The notes: generated from the sequence alone by a model not told the origin. Positions 8,212 through 16,912 are shown, numbered from the stretch's first letter. The stretch: DNA of 64,000 nucleotides from Owenweeksia sp. TMED14 (GCA_949529985.1 CATIRS010000024.1:55833-119832), one strand, 5' to 3'. A program made the numbers and translations.

Positions 8212-9465
8212 ATGAAACTAATTCTACCGCAGGTTATTATAACCGATCCTAGGTCTCCGCACAACGGGAAAAAAAGTGACATCATGATAGAAAACGGTCA
8301 AATTACAGCGATCGCTAGCAATATTGATAAAAAAAACGATTTTGAAATTTTGGAGAGTGCTCGTGGACGTTGGATAAGTCCTGGATGGGTTGACATTAGG
8401 GCTAGATGTGGAGAGCCGGGAAAGGAACTGCGTGAAACATATTCAACTCTTTCTGAATCAGCTTCAAATGGTGGTTATACTCATGTTGCTATTCTGCCTT
8501 CCACTAATCCTCCTAGAGATTCAAGACCTCATATTGAATCCTTGATTCAATCAACTGAAAATTTAGATGTGAACTTTTTACCATTGGGATCTATTACTAA
8601 AGATTTAAAAGGAGATAAGCTCAGTGAGATTTATGATATGCAATTAGCTGGAGCTGTAGGTTTCACAGATGATCAATACAATATCAAAGACCCGCATATA
8701 TTACAGCTTGCATTACAGTACACAAGCGACCTACAAACCAATATTCAAAGCTTTTGCCATGAACGTTCATTATCTCCTAGAGGCCAAATTAATGAAGGTG
8801 ATATCAGTGCAATTAATGGAATACCTCCAATCTCTAGCCTTTCTGAAACTTTACGAATAAAACGAGATATCAGCATACATGAATATAGTGGAGGCGAATT
8901 ACACCTAGCTGGAATAAGCACTTTAGAGGGCGTTAACTTAATTCGTGAAGCTAAAAAAAATCAAAAAGGGCTAACTGCAGATGTAGCAATTGCTAACCTA
9001 ATTGGCACAGAAGATAATGTTAAATATTTTGATGCAACTTATAAAACTCTACCACCTTTGAGATTAAAATCCGATAGAGAAGCTCTTTGGAAAGGAATAT
9101 TAGACGGGACAATTGATATGATTGCAAGTGATCACAACCCCATGGATATAGAATCAAAGGAACTAGAGTTCGGAAAAGCAGAATTTGGGGTCTCGACTAT
9201 CGAACATACATTTGCTTGGTACAGAGGAATGAACTCTAGCCAAGAGGCACTGCAGGCTTGGATTGAAGCAGTTGCCCATAAACCGAGAGAACTATATAAC
9301 ATAGGAGAATGCATTTTAAAAGTTGGATGCCCAGCAGATTTAACAATTTTCGCCAACGACGGAAGTGTAATTAAAAAGAGAACAAAAGGAATCAATATTC
9401 CAAACTGGCCTCAAAATGGTAGAGCCATAGCCACAATATTAAATAACAAAATCATTCTATTGTAA
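8212..9465 (+). CDS. Dihydroorotase homologue lacking metal ligands (PyrC'-like)
   Basis: Amidohydrolase-fold protein of 417 residues related to dihydroorotase of pyrimidine synthesis. The overall pattern is recognisable (GWVDIRARCGEPG, LPSTNPPRDSR, NEGDISAINGIPP, LPPLRLKSDREAL, IASDHNPMD). However the HxH metal motif of active enzymes (GFxDxHVHxREPG) is R63-A-R65 here, the usual HxSHVST-like segment is HLAGISTLE, and the PHH segment is replaced by IAN. It therefore probably cannot hold the usual zinc pair. Comparable inactive homologues act as structural partners of aspartate transcarbamoylase in some bacteria. Expect another, active PyrC elsewhere in the genome. Starts 9 bp after the DUF3299-like gene. 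Confidence 0.75.
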   Translation: MKLILPQVIITDPRSPHNGKKSDIMIENGQITAIASNIDKKNDFEILESARGRWISPGWVDIRARCGEPGKELRETYSTLSESASNGGYTHVAILPSTNPPRDSRPHIESLIQSTENLDVNFLPLGSITKDLKGDKLSEIYDMQLAGAVGFTDDQYNIKDPHILQLALQYTSDLQTNIQSFCHERSLSPRGQINEGDISAINGIPPISSLSETLRIKRDISIHEYSGGELHLAGISTLEGVNLIREAKKNQKGLTADVAIANLIGTEDNVKYFDATYKTLPPLRLKSDREALWKGILDGTIDMIASDHNPMDIESKELEFGKAEFGVSTIEHTFAWYRGMNSSQEALQAWIEAVAHKPRELYNIGECILKVGCPADLTIFANDGSVIKKRTKGINIPNWPQNGRAIATILNNKIILL

Positions 9466-10228
9466 TTTCTAAACCATCGTATGCTAAGGAAAAACCTTCG
9501 GGTAAATTCTTATTGACTTCAGAATGAAGGCCCAACTCATGACTTGCATGGGTTATAAGCACTTTTTTGGCCTTTGTTCTTAAACCAAAGGCAATAGCTT
9601 CATCTAATGAGAAATGTGAGAAGTGCTTGGTCGTTCTCAGAGCATTAATAACTAATATTGATGAGCCAATAATTTTTTCAACTTCCCCGTTAGTTATTGA
9701 GGATACATCTGTTAGATATGTGAAGTTATCAATCCTGTAACCCATAACTGGCATAGTTCCATGACTGGCTAAAATTGGAGTCCAATATTGATCACCAATT
9801 AAAAATGGATCATTAGAATTGATTTTATTAATTATAAACCCTGGAGAACCTGGATATTTAACCTCAGAAAAAGCATATGAAAACTGTTCATGTAGCCTCT
9901 TCTCCACCCTTTCCGTACAGAAAATATTCATATCTGATCGAGACTTAAAATTAAATGGTCGAACATCATCTAATCCGGAAATGTGATCCATATGCTCATG
10001 AGTTATTACTACGGCATCGAGTGAATTGCAATTAGATCTAAGCATTTGTTGACGAAAATCAGGACCACAATCGATTACAACAGATTGACTTAAACTTTTC
10101 ACTAAGACAGAACTCCTAAGACGATTATCTTTTTTCTCAGACGACCTACATACATCGCAATCGCATCCAATTATAGGTATTCCTTGAGAAGTTCCTGTGC
10201 CTAAGAATTCAATTTTTACAGGGTTCAT
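9452..10228 (-). CDS. PhnP-like metallo-beta-lactamase-fold phosphodiesterase/hydrolase
   Basis: MBL-fold protein of 258 residues. The N-terminus FLGTGTSQGIPIIGC leads into a CxCxxC-type zinc knuckle (CDCDVC, residues about 23-28), characteristic of the PhnP/RNase Z-like branch. The metal site THEHMDHISGLDD (HxHxDH) is intact, with later ligands in YLTDVSS and ITHASHE. PhnP itself is a cyclic-ribose phosphodiesterase of phosphonate breakdown, but no other phn gene is present, so the substrate here is open. Its 3' end overlaps the dihydroorotase homologue by 14 bp, tail to tail. Confidence 0.8.
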   Translation of the reverse strand: MNPVKIEFLGTGTSQGIPIIGCDCDVCRSSEKKDNRLRSSVLVKSLSQSVVIDCGPDFRQQMLRSNCNSLDAVVITHEHMDHISGLDDVRPFNFKSRSDMNIFCTERVEKRLHEQFSYAFSEVKYPGSPGFIINKINSNDPFLIGDQYWTPILASHGTMPVMGYRIDNFTYLTDVSSITNGEVEKIIGSSILVINALRTTKHFSHFSLDEAIAFGLRTKAKKVLITHASHELGLHSEVNKNLPEGFSLAYDGLEITIE

Positions 10229-10255
10229 GCTGCTAATTTAGACTACCTTTATTAA

Positions 10256-11689
10256 ATGGAGGACATGGTATTATCTGCGGCACAAAAATCGCTTCGTGTA
10301 AACCTAGATTCTAACATTTATGGCTCGTTCGCAGAAATTGGAGCTGGTCAAGAAACTGTTCGACAATTTTTTAGAGCAGGTGGAGCTTCTGGGACAATAG
10401 CTAAGGCGATGAGTGCCTATGATAAAGATTTTTCTGATGCTATATATGGCCTAGAGGATGATGGAAGATATGTAACTGAAAATCGGCTTCGGACGATGAT
10501 TAATCATGAATATACTCTTTTAGAAGATCGTTTACACAGAGAAAAATACCCAAACAAAAGATATTTCGCTTTCGCTAATACTGTGGCAACAATAAATTTC
10601 TCAAAAACATTTAAAGGGCATGGATGGATTGGGATTCGATACCAAACATCTGCTGAAAAACTTCCAAATGAAGTAATTCTTCATGTTCGACTCCATGAAA
10701 ATGACCCTAAACATCAACAAGAAACAATTGGAAGTATAGGTGTGAATTTAATTTATGGAGCTAATTTTCTTTTTGAAGACCCCAAAGACCTACTTCACAG
10801 TTTGTACGATGGAGTTGACAAAAGTGCCATCGAAATTGATCTAATAAATTTTTCTGGACCTGACTTTATTGAAGTTGATAATCGAGTAATGTCTCTACAA
10901 CTAATTAAAAATGGATTTACGGACGCTGTAATCTTTGGCCCAGAAGGTCAAAACCTACTCCCGGCAGAGCTTCTATATAAAAAAAATGTCCTAGCTATGC
11001 GAGGTAGTTTTCGTCCAGTTACAAAGGTAAATATGGACATGATTAAAAAAGGTTACCGCCAATTCATTCAGTCGAAAAGAGTTGAAAAAGAAAAAATGGT
11101 AGTCCTTTTTGAAATCACTTTAAATAACCTTTTAGCAGATGGAGGTTTAGATGAACAAGATTTCTTAGATCGTGCAGAAATACTTTGCAGTATTGGTCAA
11201 ACAGTTCTAATCTCTAACTACCAAGAATACTATAAACTAGTAGACTATTTCTCTGGATTTACTAAAAAGCGTATCGGTCTAATAATGGGAATCCCTAGTT
11301 TACAGGAAATTTTTGAGGAAAAATACTATAGAGATTTAAATGGCGGAATACTAGAAGCATTTGGTAAAATATTCTCGAAGGATTTAGTCATTTATGCATA
11401 TCCGTTTAAGGATAAAAAAATGTCTGAACCTGCCACAATAAAAGATGTTCAAATGCATCCCCGATTTCGACCAGTTTTTGATTACCTATTTTACAACCGA
11501 AGAATGAGAGACATAGAGGATTATGATACTGAAATACTGGGAATATGGAGTCGGAAGATCCTAAATAAAATTAGAAACGGAGAAGATGGCTGGGAAGAAT
11601 CGTTACCCACTTATGTTGATGAAATAATCAAGAAAAAAGGACTTTTTGGCTATAACATGGGATCGTTAGTAGACAAGCCTTCTTTATAA
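10256..11689 (+). CDS. Conserved protein of unknown function
   Basis: A 477-residue protein with no signal peptide and no membrane segment, so probably cytosolic. The N-terminus is highly patterned: SFAEIGAGQETVRQFFRAGG, then SGTIAKAMSAYD, SDAIYG, DGRYVTENRL and NHEYTLLEDRL. I recall this signature from a widespread bacterial family that carries unreliable labels such as TonB-dependent receptor; neither the signature nor the predicted location supports such a label. The middle contains NLIYGANFLFEDPKDLLHSL and a DLINFSGPDF segment. No catalytic motif that I can assign. The 3' end overlaps the photolyase gene by 40 bp, tail to tail. Confidence 0.8.
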   Translation: MEDMVLSAAQKSLRVNLDSNIYGSFAEIGAGQETVRQFFRAGGASGTIAKAMSAYDKDFSDAIYGLEDDGRYVTENRLRTMINHEYTLLEDRLHREKYPNKRYFAFANTVATINFSKTFKGHGWIGIRYQTSAEKLPNEVILHVRLHENDPKHQQETIGSIGVNLIYGANFLFEDPKDLLHSLYDGVDKSAIEIDLINFSGPDFIEVDNRVMSLQLIKNGFTDAVIFGPEGQNLLPAELLYKKNVLAMRGSFRPVTKVNMDMIKKGYRQFIQSKRVEKEKMVVLFEITLNNLLADGGLDEQDFLDRAEILCSIGQTVLISNYQEYYKLVDYFSGFTKKRIGLIMGIPSLQEIFEEKYYRDLNGGILEAFGKIFSKDLVIYAYPFKDKKMSEPATIKDVQMHPRFRPVFDYLFYNRRMRDIEDYDTEILGIWSRKILNKIRNGEDGWEESLPTYVDEIIKKKGLFGYNMGSLVDKPSL

Positions 11690-12963
11690 ACTCTCAATGC
11701 CCTTTCCCTTGCCCATTTATGATCCACTAGAGGCTTTGGGTAGTCTGGAGTGCCTAGCTCTGAAATCCATTTCTCTATGTATATTTTACCATTGTCAAAC
11801 TTTTCTAATTGACTGGTTGGATTAAATATGCGGAAATAGGGCGCCGCATCGCAACCTCCACCACTAGCCCACTGCCATCCTCCTATGTTACTGGCTTGCT
11901 CAAAGTCTAATAATTTTTTAGCAAAATAGGCTTCCCCCAACCTCCAATCATGTAAAAGATGCTTAGTTAGAAAGCTTGCAACAACCATTCGAACACGATT
12001 GTGCATGAATCCAGTACTATTAAGTTCGCGCATTCCAGCATCAACCATTGGGTAACCTGTTTTACCATCACACCATGCGGAAAATTGACTTTCATCAAAA
12101 ACCCATGGTATGCGATCGTATGCAGGTTTTATTGACTTCTTAATAGAATGAGGATGATAGAAAAGAACCATCTGATAAAAATCTCTCCATATAAGTTCTG
12201 ATAAAAACACCTCATTGTGCTTGATTGCCAATTTCACTAAAGAGCGTATTGAAATAGTCCCAAATCTTAAATGAATACCCAGGTGAGATGTACCGTTTTC
12301 TATAGAAGGAAAATTTCGTGACTTATCATATTGTTGAATATTAATAACGTCTGGAATTCGACTAGGAATAGGAATTTTAGAATTATGAAAACCCAACTCT
12401 TCCATTTCAGGTAACAAATGCTCTTTTTCAATAGGACAATTCCATTTAGGAAAACCTAAGGCGACAGATTTAGTGTAGTCAGATTTTTTTAGGGTGCGAA
12501 GCCATTTTCGAGCATAAGGAGAAAAAACAGTGTACCCTCCACCATCATCTTTGACAATCTCATTCTTTTCAAAAATAACATGATCTTTAGATGTTGTAAC
12601 TTTTTTTCCAGATGACACATAAATGTCAGATATATTTTCATCTCTTGCAAGAGCATAAGGCTCATAATCATTGTTGAAATAAATACCCTCGACTTCACTA
12701 TATTGACTAATCAAAAATTTATTTACCTCTATAGGACAACCGTGAAAAATCCATAGAGATGAACCCATAGCGCGTAGTTTTTCATCAATTTTTATTAGTT
12801 CGTTATAAATAAATGAAACTCTCGGATCATTATTTTCAAGAGCACCTAAAATATTTTTATCGAATACGAAAAAACACTGAACGACATTACCTGAATCTTT
12901 AGCCAACTCTAAAGCAGTATTGTCCTCGAGTCGGAGATCGCGTCTAAACCAGTGAAAAACCAT
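11650..12963 (-). CDS. phr: Deoxyribodipyrimidine photolyase (class I cryptochrome/photolyase family)
   Basis: FAD-dependent enzyme that uses blue light to split UV-induced pyrimidine dimers. The N-terminal Rossmann-like antenna domain opens with VFHWFRRDLRLEDNTAL. The C-terminal FAD domain carries SHLGIHLRFGTISIRSL, ELIWRDFYQMV, KTGYPMVDAGMREL, GFMHNRVRM and ASNIGGWQWASGGGCD, all hallmarks of the class. At 437 residues it is complete. It is the last gene of the minus-strand light-response block, 62 bp after the PTPS gene; it may be in that operon or have its own promoter, but I see no clear -7 match in the gap. Confidence 0.95.
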   Translation of the reverse strand: MVFHWFRRDLRLEDNTALELAKDSGNVVQCFFVFDKNILGALENNDPRVSFIYNELIKIDEKLRAMGSSLWIFHGCPIEVNKFLISQYSEVEGIYFNNDYEPYALARDENISDIYVSSGKKVTTSKDHVIFEKNEIVKDDGGGYTVFSPYARKWLRTLKKSDYTKSVALGFPKWNCPIEKEHLLPEMEELGFHNSKIPIPSRIPDVINIQQYDKSRNFPSIENGTSHLGIHLRFGTISIRSLVKLAIKHNEVFLSELIWRDFYQMVLFYHPHSIKKSIKPAYDRIPWVFDESQFSAWCDGKTGYPMVDAGMRELNSTGFMHNRVRMVVASFLTKHLLHDWRLGEAYFAKKLLDFEQASNIGGWQWASGGGCDAAPYFRIFNPTSQLEKFDNGKIYIEKWISELGTPDYPKPLVDHKWARERALRVYKEGLSTNDPML

Positions 12964-13025
12964 TAGAATTTAGGAATAAGAAAATATAATTTATAGAAAC
13001 ACGAAAATTGAAATATGAAAACTAT

Positions 13026-13433
13026 TTAACCAAAATATTCGACAAAATTTCTCGGGGTTTCATATAGTTTTATTTTTATAGTAAATTTTGAACTAAAAGA
13101 AGGGCGTAACCAATCATAAATAACTTTAGATATATTTTCAGCACTTGGATTTAGATCTTTAAATTCCGGGACATCTAGATTCAAATTTTTATGATCTAGT
13201 CTACTTTCAACATCATTCTTAATTAAATCTGAAAGCTCTTTCATGTCATAAACATAGCCAGTGACCGGATCAATATCACCGGTTAAACTAACAATAAGTT
13301 CATAATTGTGACCGTGAAAATTTACATTATTACAAGGACCAAAATATTCTTTATTTTCTATATCTGTCCATTTCGAAACATTCAAACGATGAGCTGAATT
13401 AAAATGTGCATGTCGACTAACAGTAGCTTTCAT
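13026..13433 (-). CDS. 6-pyruvoyl-tetrahydropterin synthase family protein (PTPS/QueD)
   Basis: Pterin enzyme of 135 residues that acts on 7,8-dihydroneopterin triphosphate. Zinc ligands are His15 (FNSAHRL), His40 and His42 (HGH). The catalytic Cys34 is followed by five residues before HGH (CNNVNFHGH), the spacing of eukaryotic PTPS and not the Cx3HGH of typical QueD; EIDPVTG-like GDIDPVTGYVYDM follows. The role could be queuosine synthesis (QueE is encoded at 2.0 kb) or another pterin. The start overlaps the idi stop by four bases (ATGA), so it is made from the carotenoid operon, next to a photolyase of a family that can use a folate antenna. Confidence 0.85.
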   Translation of the reverse strand: MKATVSRHAHFNSAHRLNVSKWTDIENKEYFGPCNNVNFHGHNYELIVSLTGDIDPVTGYVYDMKELSDLIKNDVESRLDHKNLNLDVPEFKDLNPSAENISKVIYDWLRPSFSSKFTIKIKLYETPRNFVEYFG

Positions 13434-13954
13434 TTTGAAATATTATTTAAGTATTCCCGGAGAATTATCTTGAACCATTCAGTATATTCTTCAGGGCTTT
13501 TCTCGATATCAGTAGATAGATCGCCCAAAGAAACCCACTTTACTGAATTAATTTCGTCTTTGTTAAAAGAAAGGTTGTAATTTTCTATTTCACCTATCAG
13601 AACATGATCTAACTCATGCTCAATCAAATTATTACTAAATTTTGCCTTATAAATAAATGAAAACGATTCATTGAGCATTATTCCTTTTGGAAGGCAAAGT
13701 TCCTCTGTTAATCTTCTTTTGGCGGCCTCCTGAATAGTCTCTCCAACCCTGGGATGTGAACAACATGTGTTTGTCCAAAGTAAAGGGCTATGATATTTTG
13801 AACCTGCTCTTTGTTGAATTAACGTTTCACCCTCTGGATTGAATAAAAATATTGAGAATGCTCTATGAAGAACACCCTTTTCGTGAGCTTCTATTTTTTC
13901 CATTTGACCAATAACTTGGTCTTCTGGATTAACTAAAATAACATGATCTCCCAT
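13430..13954 (-). CDS. idi: Isopentenyl-diphosphate delta-isomerase, type 1
   Basis: Nudix-fold isomerase that converts isopentenyl diphosphate to dimethylallyl diphosphate, balancing C5 units for carotenoid and other isoprenoid synthesis. Type 1 hallmarks are present: the N-terminal VLHRAFSIFLFN, the catalytic-Cys motif LWTNTCCSHPRVGE (about residues 61-74), the Nudix-like AAKRRLTEELC and the acidic EHELDHVLIGE. The length of 174 residues is normal. It follows crtB with a one-base gap and overlaps the PTPS gene, so it should rise and fall with carotenoid production. Confidence 0.95.
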   Translation of the reverse strand: MGDHVILVNPEDQVIGQMEKIEAHEKGVLHRAFSIFLFNPEGETLIQQRAGSKYHSPLLWTNTCCSHPRVGETIQEAAKRRLTEELCLPKGIMLNESFSFIYKAKFSNNLIEHELDHVLIGEIENYNLSFNKDEINSVKWVSLGDLSTDIEKSPEEYTEWFKIILREYLNNISK

Positions 13955-13955
13955 T

Positions 13956-14792
13956 TCATAATAAATTCAAAACGTGTCGTATGTAGCTACTAAAAAATAA
14001 TCTATATTTTTTAATATTTCTAATGCGTATTCGAGTTTTAAAAATAGAACCCGATGCTGTACGCATTATTTTTTTGAATAACGAATAGTAATACATGTAT
14101 GCGATATAAACACCAAAACGGGATCCTCGCGGCAATTTTAAGATTCCTTCGTAACCATTCCGAAAATCTAAAGCAATATCTTTTTCAATAGCTCTCTTAG
14201 CATTATCATCAAAATCAGAAAAATCGATATTTGGAAAATACGTACGACCAAGAAGATTATAGTCAGCACTGATATCTCTTAAGAAATTTATTTTTTGAAA
14301 CGCGGAGCCCAATTTCATAGCAAAAGGAGTTAACTCTTTATATCTGTCCTGATGCCCATCGACAAATATTTTAAGACACATTAAACCTACCACTTCTGCA
14401 CTTCCTAGTATATATTTTTCATAGTCTTCCTGTTTATAATTCCTTTCCTCCAAATCCATTTCCATAGAAGTAAGAAAAGTATCAATTAAAGATCTGTCTA
14501 TGTTATAAAAGTTGACAGTCTGCTGAAAACTATTTAGAACTGGATTAGAGCTAATACCTTCTTCTAGTGCAAGATGGGTGTCTTTCCAAAACCGTTTAAG
14601 GAGAGTCTTTTTTTCAAACCCATGAAAAGAATCAACAATTTCATCAGCTAGCCGAACAAATCCATAAATATTATAAATTGGATTTCGATATTTTTTTTCT
14701 AAACCTAGTATACCAAGAGAAAATGATGTACTATAAGCTCGTGTTATGAGTTTAGAAATACGAACGGAAGTTTTATGGTATAATTCGATCAT
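13956..14792 (-). CDS. crtB: Phytoene synthase CrtB
   Basis: Condenses two geranylgeranyl diphosphates to phytoene, the committed step of carotenoid synthesis. The two Asp-rich motifs of the trans-isoprenyl fold are visible: LADEIVDSF (about residues 48-56) and NFLRDISADYNLLGRTYFP (about 168-186). At 278 residues it is complete. A 14-bp gap separates it from crtI upstream and idi follows directly. No lycopene cyclase or beta-carotene hydroxylase gene is in the window, so the final pigment cannot be told from here. Confidence 0.95.
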   Translation of the reverse strand: MIELYHKTSVRISKLITRAYSTSFSLGILGLEKKYRNPIYNIYGFVRLADEIVDSFHGFEKKTLLKRFWKDTHLALEEGISSNPVLNSFQQTVNFYNIDRSLIDTFLTSMEMDLEERNYKQEDYEKYILGSAEVVGLMCLKIFVDGHQDRYKELTPFAMKLGSAFQKINFLRDISADYNLLGRTYFPNIDFSDFDDNAKRAIEKDIALDFRNGYEGILKLPRGSRFGVYIAYMYYYSLFKKIMRTASGSIFKTRIRIRNIKKYRLFFSSYIRHVLNLL

Positions 14793-14806
14793 TTAAAAAT
14801 ATTCTA

Positions 14807-16270
14807 CTACAAAGGAAAGTCTTTTTCTATCTCATGCGCTACGACCTCTCCACTTATTATGCACGGAGGTACACCCGGACCCGGAACCGTAAGCTGTCCT
14901 GTGAAATAAAAATTTGATAACTTTCCTTTTAGACTAGGCTTGAATATGGCAGTTTGATCTAAAGTGTTCGATAAGCCGTAAGCATTTCCTTTATGAGAAT
15001 TATAATCTTTTACAAAGTCTCGATAAGCATAAGATTTTTTCATTACAATATGATCTCGAATGTCCATACCTGTATGTTCTAATACCCTATCGGAGACCAA
15101 GTTAAAATAATGTTCTAAATTCTCATCTGTATCTTTTAATCCTGGAGCCATCGGTATCAAAATAACTAAACTTTCATGACCTTTAGGGGCAGCTTTCTTG
15201 TCAGTTTTTGAAGCAGCATTTAAATAAAACAAAGGCTTCTCTGGCAATCGAGGGTCGGTATAAATAGCATCAGCATGTTTATCGAAAGAAGCATCAAAAA
15301 ATAAGGAATGATGTTCGATTTCAGGAACCGGCTTGTCAAGGCCTAAATAATACAGAAAGCAAGATGGAGCCATCTTCCTGTTTTCCCAATATTTTTTAGA
15401 ATATCTTCGAAATTTCGGATCTAATAAGTGCTGCTCAACATGAGCATAGTCCGCCGAAGCTACTACCACATCACATTTGAAAACTTTCTCATCCGTAATT
15501 ACCGAAGAGACATTATTATTAAGGTATTCGAAACTTTTAACTTCAGAATCAAAATGAAATTTAACCCCATTTTCCAAAGCTAATTTATGGAAACCATCAA
15601 CAACGGAGTAGATACCCCCCTCTGGATACCATGTACCTAGAGACATGTCCGCGTGATTCATTAATGAATACAGAGCAGGAGTATTGCTCGGTGTAGCTCC
15701 AAGAAACAAAACAGGAAATTCCAAAAGCTGCTGTAATTGGGGATTTGAAACAACTTTTTTTATGCTTGAACGAATATTATTAAGTAAATCCAATTGGAAC
15801 AAACCCTTTAAAATTCGTATGTCAACAAATTCAAGTAAAGAACGCGAAGGTTTATGAACGAGGTCGTTTATACCCACAGAATACTTGTAAGATGCATCCT
15901 TTAAAAAATCCCTTAGGCGTGATGCTGAACCAGGCTCTAATCTTTCAAAAAGAGCTTCAATTTCCTTCATGTTTGCTGGAATATCAATTGGGCCATCCTC
16001 AAAATACACTTTGTAAGAAGGATCCAAGCGAACAAGATTATAATAATCACTGACTTTTTTTCCAAAATCCGCAAAATATTTTTCAAAAACATCCGGCATC
16101 CAATACCAAGAAGGCCCCATATCAAAAGTAAACCCGGAGTCAATAAGTTGCTTACCCCTTCCACCTGGACCAGAATTTTTCTCTACAACATCAACTTCGT
16201 AACCTTTAAAAGCCAAATATGTAGCCGTACTTAGTCCCGAAAATCCTGCACCTATAACAACAGCTCTCAT
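14807..16270 (-). CDS. crtI: Phytoene desaturase CrtI
   Basis: FAD-dependent bacterial-type desaturase that converts phytoene towards lycopene. The N-terminal dinucleotide fold AVVIGAGFSGLSTATYL and EKNSGPGGRG, the substrate-side FDMGPSWYWMPDVF and the C-terminal signature FTGQLTVPGPGVPPCIISG are all intact. The length (487 residues) matches the family. It lies 19 bp after the ECF sigma gene and 14 bp before crtB, so the order sigma-crtI-crtB-idi is a single transcription unit in all likelihood. I recall sigma-crtI-crtB runs from other Flavobacteriales. Confidence 0.96.
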   Translation of the reverse strand: MRAVVIGAGFSGLSTATYLAFKGYEVDVVEKNSGPGGRGKQLIDSGFTFDMGPSWYWMPDVFEKYFADFGKKVSDYYNLVRLDPSYKVYFEDGPIDIPANMKEIEALFERLEPGSASRLRDFLKDASYKYSVGINDLVHKPSRSLLEFVDIRILKGLFQLDLLNNIRSSIKKVVSNPQLQQLLEFPVLFLGATPSNTPALYSLMNHADMSLGTWYPEGGIYSVVDGFHKLALENGVKFHFDSEVKSFEYLNNNVSSVITDEKVFKCDVVVASADYAHVEQHLLDPKFRRYSKKYWENRKMAPSCFLYYLGLDKPVPEIEHHSLFFDASFDKHADAIYTDPRLPEKPLFYLNAASKTDKKAAPKGHESLVILIPMAPGLKDTDENLEHYFNLVSDRVLEHTGMDIRDHIVMKKSYAYRDFVKDYNSHKGNAYGLSNTLDQTAIFKPSLKGKLSNFYFTGQLTVPGPGVPPCIISGEVVAHEIEKDFPL

Positions 16271-16289
16271 TAAATATTTTAATTTTTAT

Positions 16290-16796
16290 TTAGTTAAAAT
16301 CTTTCAACCTCTCCATCATTTTTTTTCTAGCTAGGAATATACGGCTTTTCACAGTCCCTAATGGAATGTTCATTTGATTCGCAATTTCATCATATTTATA
16401 ACCGTTGAAATGCATCATAAACGCTTCCAAATATGATTTTTCTATTGACTCAATATTATTTAATATGGTAGATAAATTGAGTGGAGAATCTGCTTCAGTT
16501 TCCTGATCAGAGGAAATAGAACTTAGTATAAATTGGTTTTCGGTATCGTCCGTGTAAGTATTCTGATTCCTCTTTTTTCTATAATTATTAATGAAAGTAT
16601 TCCTCAGAATTGTGTAAAGCCAACCTTTTAAATTTGTGCCCTCTTTGAATTTACTCTGATTTTTTAAAGCCTTAAAAAATGTTTCCTGAATTAAATCTTC
16701 TGCATCTTCTGAATGGTGGGTCAGTTTGAGGGCTAATGACCGCAGGAAGGATTGATGCTGCTGGATCTCGTTTCCAAAGGATTTAGTAGCGATCAT
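16290..16796 (-). CDS. ECF-type RNA polymerase sigma factor heading the carotenoid operon
   Basis: A 168-residue extracytoplasmic-function sigma-70 factor. Region 2 ([19 protein letters not shown], then [18 protein letters not shown]) and region 4 ([21 protein letters not shown] followed by [17 protein letters not shown]) are clear, with an acidic Ser-rich linker between. No anti-sigma gene adjoins it. It is the first gene of the operon with crtI and lies just downstream of the MerR/B12 regulator. A MerR-ECF-crt arrangement parallels the LitR-LitS light system known from Streptomyces, so it may relay light induction to further genes such as the photolyase. The relay is inference. Confidence 0.93.
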   Translation of the reverse strand: MIATKSFGNEIQQHQSFLRSLALKLTHHSEDAEDLIQETFFKALKNQSKFKEGTNLKGWLYTILRNTFINNYRKKRNQNTYTDDTENQFILSSISSDQETEADSPLNLSTILNNIESIEKSYLEAFMMHFNGYKYDEIANQMNIPLGTVKSRIFLARKKMMERLKDFN

Positions 16797-16803
16797 AACT
16801 TTT

Positions 16804-16891
16804 TTGTTTAACGTTTAGACTTCAAAAGTAAACAAAAACTTTCAGTAAACAATAGTCGCGTTTAACTATTAAAGAGAAATACTAAACAATA
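16804..16891. repeat. Cluster of TTGTTTA-type boxes upstream of the ECF/carotenoid operon
   Basis: Read on the minus (coding) strand: TTGTTTAGT at 16889-16881, TTGTTTACT at 16852-16844 and TTGTTTACT at 16835-16827. An inverted copy, TTGTTTAAC, lies on the plus strand at 16804-16812. The two identical copies are spaced 17 bp centre to centre and cover the -33 and -7 elements. Four copies of one heptamer in under 90 bp is far above chance even in AT-rich DNA. Likely operator sites for the adjacent MerR/B12 regulator (inference). Confidence 0.6.
16823..16852 (-). promoter_or_regulatory. Promoter of the ECF-crtI-crtB-idi-PTPS operon
   Basis: The minus strand reads TTG (16852-16850), 19 bp, then TACTTTTG (16830-16823), an exact Bacteroidota -33/-7 pair and the best one in the window. 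Transcription should start near 16816, giving a leader of about 20 bases before the sigma factor ATG at 16796. Both elements are embedded in the TTGTTTACT repeats, a natural arrangement for repression by steric block. Confidence 0.65.
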
Positions 16892-16912
16892 ATAATCTCA
16901 ACCACCTTACTT

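Noticed and set aside
10256-11689. TonB-dependent receptor label for the unknown protein
   Set aside because: No signal peptide, no plug domain, no TonB box and too short for a 22-strand barrel.
11650-11689. 40-bp tail-to-tail overlap of the unknown gene and phr as a frame error
   Set aside because: Both proteins end with plausible C-termini and the window shows many short overlaps, so it looks like normal compaction.
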